Notes under the pieces: generated by a model
The model's database searches: none
The model's input: the letters and a program-made list of their open reading frames with translations, nothing else
Told to the model about the DNA's origin: nothing
Program-made: the position numbers and the translations under genes
Part shown: positions 14,822-17,249 of the stretch, one piece after another
Position numbering within the stretch: the stretch's first letter is position 1
Layout of the letters: every line of letters starts with the position of its first letter
Source: Clostridia bacterium
GTDB lineage: Bacteria > Bacillota_A > Clostridia > Christensenellales > Aristaeellaceae
Direction of reading: 5' to 3'
DNA: 17,249 nt
NCBI GenBank assembly: GCA_009783365.1
Contig: WRHG01000016.1
Location: 1 to 17,249, forward strand

Positions 14822-15579
14822 CCGGTTTCATCCCCCTCGCAGGCCGTTGCCCGGTCCCGCAATATCACGCCCATATCAAAGTGTTTCGCATCCTCATGGA
14901 TGCCGGTCATGCGCGCCGCATCGCCATTGCATTGCAGTGAAAGCCGTATTTCCTGCTCCGGCTTAATCTCCCTTTGGTAATGGATCAGCAGGCGGGCGAT
15001 TTCACGCCGCCTCATCACTTTCATGCCCAGCGCGTCGCAAAGCCAGTCCCCATAGCGGGTGTTATTCACATGGAGGTTCACGTCGATGTCTGAATACTCA
15101 GGTTTGCGCACGGAAAGCTGGGCCTCCCCATACACCGGGGTTACATTGCCGGGAAAAGGCAGAGGCGCGTCCAGATCCGAGTTGTCCGGCAGGTAAGTCA
15201 GCGCCAAATCCGGGGGCGCCATGGCGCGGGTTTTAAAATCCATCAGCAGCCAAAGGGTTGCCGCTTTGCCCAACACAAGTCCCGCCTCGTCCGTGAGGAT
15301 GAAGTAACGAGGAAAAAACCACCGCCGGTTCGGCATAGGAAAGGTTTCCATACAAAGCGTTTCACCCACGGCCGGGTAGCGGTCCATATGCAGTTCCGAG
15401 CGGGCAAGCACCCATACAATACCGTTTTTCAGCATCACATCGCGCCCGCAGCCCAGCAGATGGGCATGCACGCCCGCTCCCTCCTGCAGAAAGGCAAAAA
15501 TCCGGCTGACGCTCATCCTGCCGGACATATCACAGTCACAGGTACGGACCAGTATTGACTCCCGATAGGTTTTCAGCAT
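14797..15579 (-). CDS. Acyl-ACP thioesterase (FatA/FatB-like, bacterial)
   Basis: Predicted cytoplasmic hydrolase releasing free fatty acid from acyl-ACP, 260 aa, with two tandem hotdog domains. The second domain carries DIDVNLHVNNTRYGDW (164-179), matching the plant FatB catalytic segment. D166, N168 and H170 fit the D-x-N-x-H triad, and E204 (in HYQREI) lies exactly the expected 34 residues further on. The cysteine that follows this Glu in plants is Ile here, consistent with work showing it is dispensable. The first domain begins with the hotdog segment MSVSRIFAFLQEGAG. The ATG at 15579 has GAGG 5 nt upstream. The alternative GTG at 15594 overlaps the upstream stop codon and has no site. 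It lies 11 nt after the flippase-like gene and is likely co-transcribed. Its 3' end runs 25 bp into pfkA. Confidence 0.9.
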   Translation of the reverse strand: MLKTYRESILVRTCDCDMSGRMSVSRIFAFLQEGAGVHAHLLGCGRDVMLKNGIVWVLARSELHMDRYPAVGETLCMETFPMPNRRWFFPRYFILTDEAGLVLGKAATLWLLMDFKTRAMAPPDLALTYLPDNSDLDAPLPFPGNVTPVYGEAQLSVRKPEYSDIDVNLHVNNTRYGDWLCDALGMKVMRRREIARLLIHYQREIKPEQEIRLSLQCNGDAARMTGIHEDAKHFDMGVILRDRATACEGDETGYSLFTRS

Positions 15580-15590
15580 AATATCCTCTT

Positions 15591-16616
15591 TCACCTGTTC
15601 TTTTCACTGGAAAACCGGCGGTACACGGGCAGGGCGAAAACCAGCCCCATCAACAGGTGGATCATCATTACCGCAACCCGCTGCAACAGGGATACCGACA
15701 CGCCGTTTTGAAAGGGTTCGCCAATCAGCAGCATAATCACGCCCAAGCCGCTTTCCTTAATACCGAGGTTACCGGGTACCAGGGTGATAATACTGGACAG
15801 CCAGGACACGCTGTTACAAAACAAAATCCCATATAGGGTGATGGGCAAACCCGCCGTCTGAAAACAAGCCAAGTACAAAAGAAGCTGAAAAGCATTATTA
15901 ACCACAAGGCACAAAAGAAGTTGAAAAAGAAGCCGGCGGTTGCGCAGCAGAGCGTTGAACCCCACGATTACACCCGCCAGCATCTTCCATTTTCGAAAAA
16001 GGGTGGGGGCTTTGCCTTGAAAAAGCAGGGGAAACACAATCAATAAGGCTACGGCCGCCAATCCCAAAGCCCAAAGAATCCACAGAACCGGCTGCCATTG
16101 GCCTTCCAGCAGGCCTATACAAAGGAGCGCAACCAACATTTGCAACAGGAAGAACGCCACGCCAAACACGATGTTTCCAGCTGCCATGCTGGCGGATTTT
16201 GTGTATTGCAGGCCCTTTACCCGCTTGTAATAGGCGGCGGAAAACACCAGATCCGCCCGGAGGGGCAGTACGTAGGAAATGGCATTGCTTACGCTGACCA
16301 CGCCCATCCAATCCGTAAGGGACAGCGGCACGCCGTAGGTGCGCAGAATCATCAAGTGGTATATACAGTTCGTCAAGCAGCCGCCAAGAGCCAGCGTAAG
16401 CAACAGCGCCGCCGACCTCCCGGATACGACGAACAGCTTTCCCATATCCTCCCAGTGATCCGCGATATATGCCCCCAGCAATACCACCAGCGCCGCGAAC
16501 AGGAGAAGGGAAGCCACCTTCTTCCACCCCCGCTTGCAGGCATTCGGAATTTGGGACTGCCCCTCCTCCGTTATGATATCTCCTTTTTCCGGATCGAAAG
16601 GAAGCATTGCCCTCAC
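15591..16616 (-). CDS. YbhN/UPF0104-family flippase-like membrane protein
   Basis: Polytopic membrane protein of 341 aa with about eight hydrophobic helices after a soluble N-terminus of about 33 residues. It matches the lysylphosphatidylglycerol synthetase transmembrane-region / UPF0104 family: the NAISYVLPLRADLVFSAAYYKR segment (family xxNxxxPxRxG pattern) and the late LVPGNLGIKESGLG motif. Members are proposed lipid or glycolipid flippases, often in glycan biosynthesis clusters; there is no attached aminoacyltransferase domain. The GTG at 16616 overlaps the previous stop in a GTGA junction, a translational-coupling layout. An ATG at 16607 is an alternative start. The neighbour upstream is a sugar amidotransferase, so transport of a glycolipid intermediate is a reasonable guess, not shown. 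Confidence 0.84.
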   Translation of the reverse strand: MRAMLPFDPEKGDIITEEGQSQIPNACKRGWKKVASLLLFAALVVLLGAYIADHWEDMGKLFVVSGRSAALLLTLALGGCLTNCIYHLMILRTYGVPLSLTDWMGVVSVSNAISYVLPLRADLVFSAAYYKRVKGLQYTKSASMAAGNIVFGVAFFLLQMLVALLCIGLLEGQWQPVLWILWALGLAAVALLIVFPLLFQGKAPTLFRKWKMLAGVIVGFNALLRNRRLLFQLLLCLVVNNAFQLLLYLACFQTAGLPITLYGILFCNSVSWLSSIITLVPGNLGIKESGLGVIMLLIGEPFQNGVSVSLLQRVAVMMIHLLMGLVFALPVYRRFSSEKNR

Positions 16617-17249
16617 CCCTTCCTCGGTTTTAAGCCAAGCCTGAGGGCAAGGCGCAGTATTGGGTCGATCCGGTATTCGCTGTGCTCATGCGGGGAGGCG
16701 GCCATAAGCGCCTCATATTCCGCCTCCGGCATCTCCAGTTTTTCTCGAATATCCTTTACATAACCCATCATCATTGCCTGCGCGTACAAAGGTTCGTCCA
16801 GCACCTCCAGGGCCTCCTGGCGGGTAATCTGGCCGGAGATGATCATGCTGCTCAAATGGGAGGTACGCTTATCCACACCAAATTTTTGCGGCAGCCAGAC
16901 CAGCTGGGTGAAGGCGGTCAACTTGTTTTCCAAATGCTTGCCGCCATAGTATTTAAAGCCGCAGAAATCCCGGAGTTCCTCAAGGGCCCGGGCCCGGTGA
17001 TACTCCATGTAGTTCAGGGGCCGCGGGCTCCGGATTCCCAGCGCGAACTGATCCCATACCCGGCGGTAGGCGGAGAGGAAGGTCAGCCTGTTCAGCCTCC
17101 CCTCCCCGAATCGGCGGTGGATGTCCCGCATGTTCACCACATCCATGGCGGTGTGGGTGTTTCCTCTCTGCAAAATGGATTCCAGGGCCCAGTTGCCGCC
17201 GCTCAGAAAGTACCGGATCCTTTTTTTTCGCATCAGGGCGTATATTTCG
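16613..17249 (-). CDS. N-acetyl sugar amidotransferase, C-terminal part (truncated by window edge)
   Basis: The reading frame is open to the window edge, so only the last 211 residues are seen; an internal ATG at 17233 is not the start. The sequence fits the WbpG/PseA-type N-acetyl sugar amidotransferase family (ATP-dependent, PP-loop type, about 350 aa in full). The FLSGGNWALES segment and KYYGGKHLENKLTAF...LPQKFGVDKRTSHLSSMIISGQITRQEALEVL are typical of the C-terminal half. The N-terminal PP-loop would lie outside the window. Family members convert an acetamido sugar to an amidino sugar in surface glycan or flagellin glycan synthesis, using ammonia from HisFH-like partners. Stop and flippase start overlap as GTGA, so this is one operon with the two following genes. 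Confidence 0.83.
   Translation of the reverse strand, partial: EIYALMRKKRIRYFLSGGNWALESILQRGNTHTAMDVVNMRDIHRRFGEGRLNRLTFLSAYRRVWDQFALGIRSPRPLNYMEYHRARALEELRDFCGFKYYGGKHLENKLTAFTQLVWLPQKFGVDKRTSHLSSMIISGQITRQEALEVLDEPLYAQAMMMGYVKDIREKLEMPEAEYEALMAASPHEHSEYRIDPILRLALRLGLKPRKG

Noticed and set aside
1..17249. CRISPR array, tRNA, rRNA, insertion sequence or prophage
   Set aside because: No regularly spaced repeats, cloverleaf-like sequence, transposase or phage gene was seen anywhere in the window.

Overview
The window reads as chromosomal DNA of a moderately GC-rich Clostridia-type Firmicute, probably an uncultured gut-type lineage. This is inferred from strong GGAGG-type ribosome binding sites, near-consensus sigma-A promoters, a ROK regulator driving a sugar ABC operon, a MarR/FabT-like regulator and a two-hotdog bacterial acyl-ACP thioesterase. 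I see no mobile element, CRISPR array, tRNA or rRNA. The left part is consistent with a carbohydrate-uptake locus, the centre with an envelope or efflux locus, and the right part with central and envelope metabolism.

Region 1 (about 1-6210, minus strand) is a five-gene sugar operon read right to left: a ROK-family repressor, a BadF/NAGK-type sugar kinase, then the binding protein, ATPase and permease of a XylFGH-type monosaccharide ABC transporter. It starts at a perfect sigma-A promoter (TTGACA, 17 bp, TATAAT). A perfect 10+10 bp palindrome overlaps the -10 box and is very probably the ROK operator. A strong hairpin with a T-run sits between xylF and xylG and probably lowers ATPase and permease expression relative to the binding protein. 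Downstream of xylH lies an unusual patch of repeated TAATG/CATTA words able to fold into a long stem.

Region 2 (about 6240-7160, plus strand) is a divergent nitroreductase-family flavoprotein. Region 3 (about 7260-11350, plus strand) is a MacAB-like module: membrane-anchored adaptor, ATPase, FtsX/MacB permease, and a second, secreted adaptor-like protein carrying two lipoyl-like domains. It has its own strong promoter. It is followed by a lone secreted repeat protein that looks like a beta-propeller (11529-12785).

Region 4 (about 12786-14821, plus strand) is a low-GC regulatory stretch with several palindromes, then a MarR-family regulator resembling FabT. A FabT-like palindrome (TTTGA-N3-TCAAA) lies just downstream of this gene's own -10 box. 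A strong intrinsic terminator separates it from 6-phosphofructokinase, which has its own promoter. Region 5 (about 14797-17249, minus strand) is the 3' end of an envelope or glycan cluster: a 5'-truncated N-acetyl sugar amidotransferase, a YbhN/UPF0104 flippase-like membrane protein and an acyl-ACP thioesterase, all tightly packed. The thioesterase gene ends inside the 3' end of pfkA, so these two convergent transcripts overlap.
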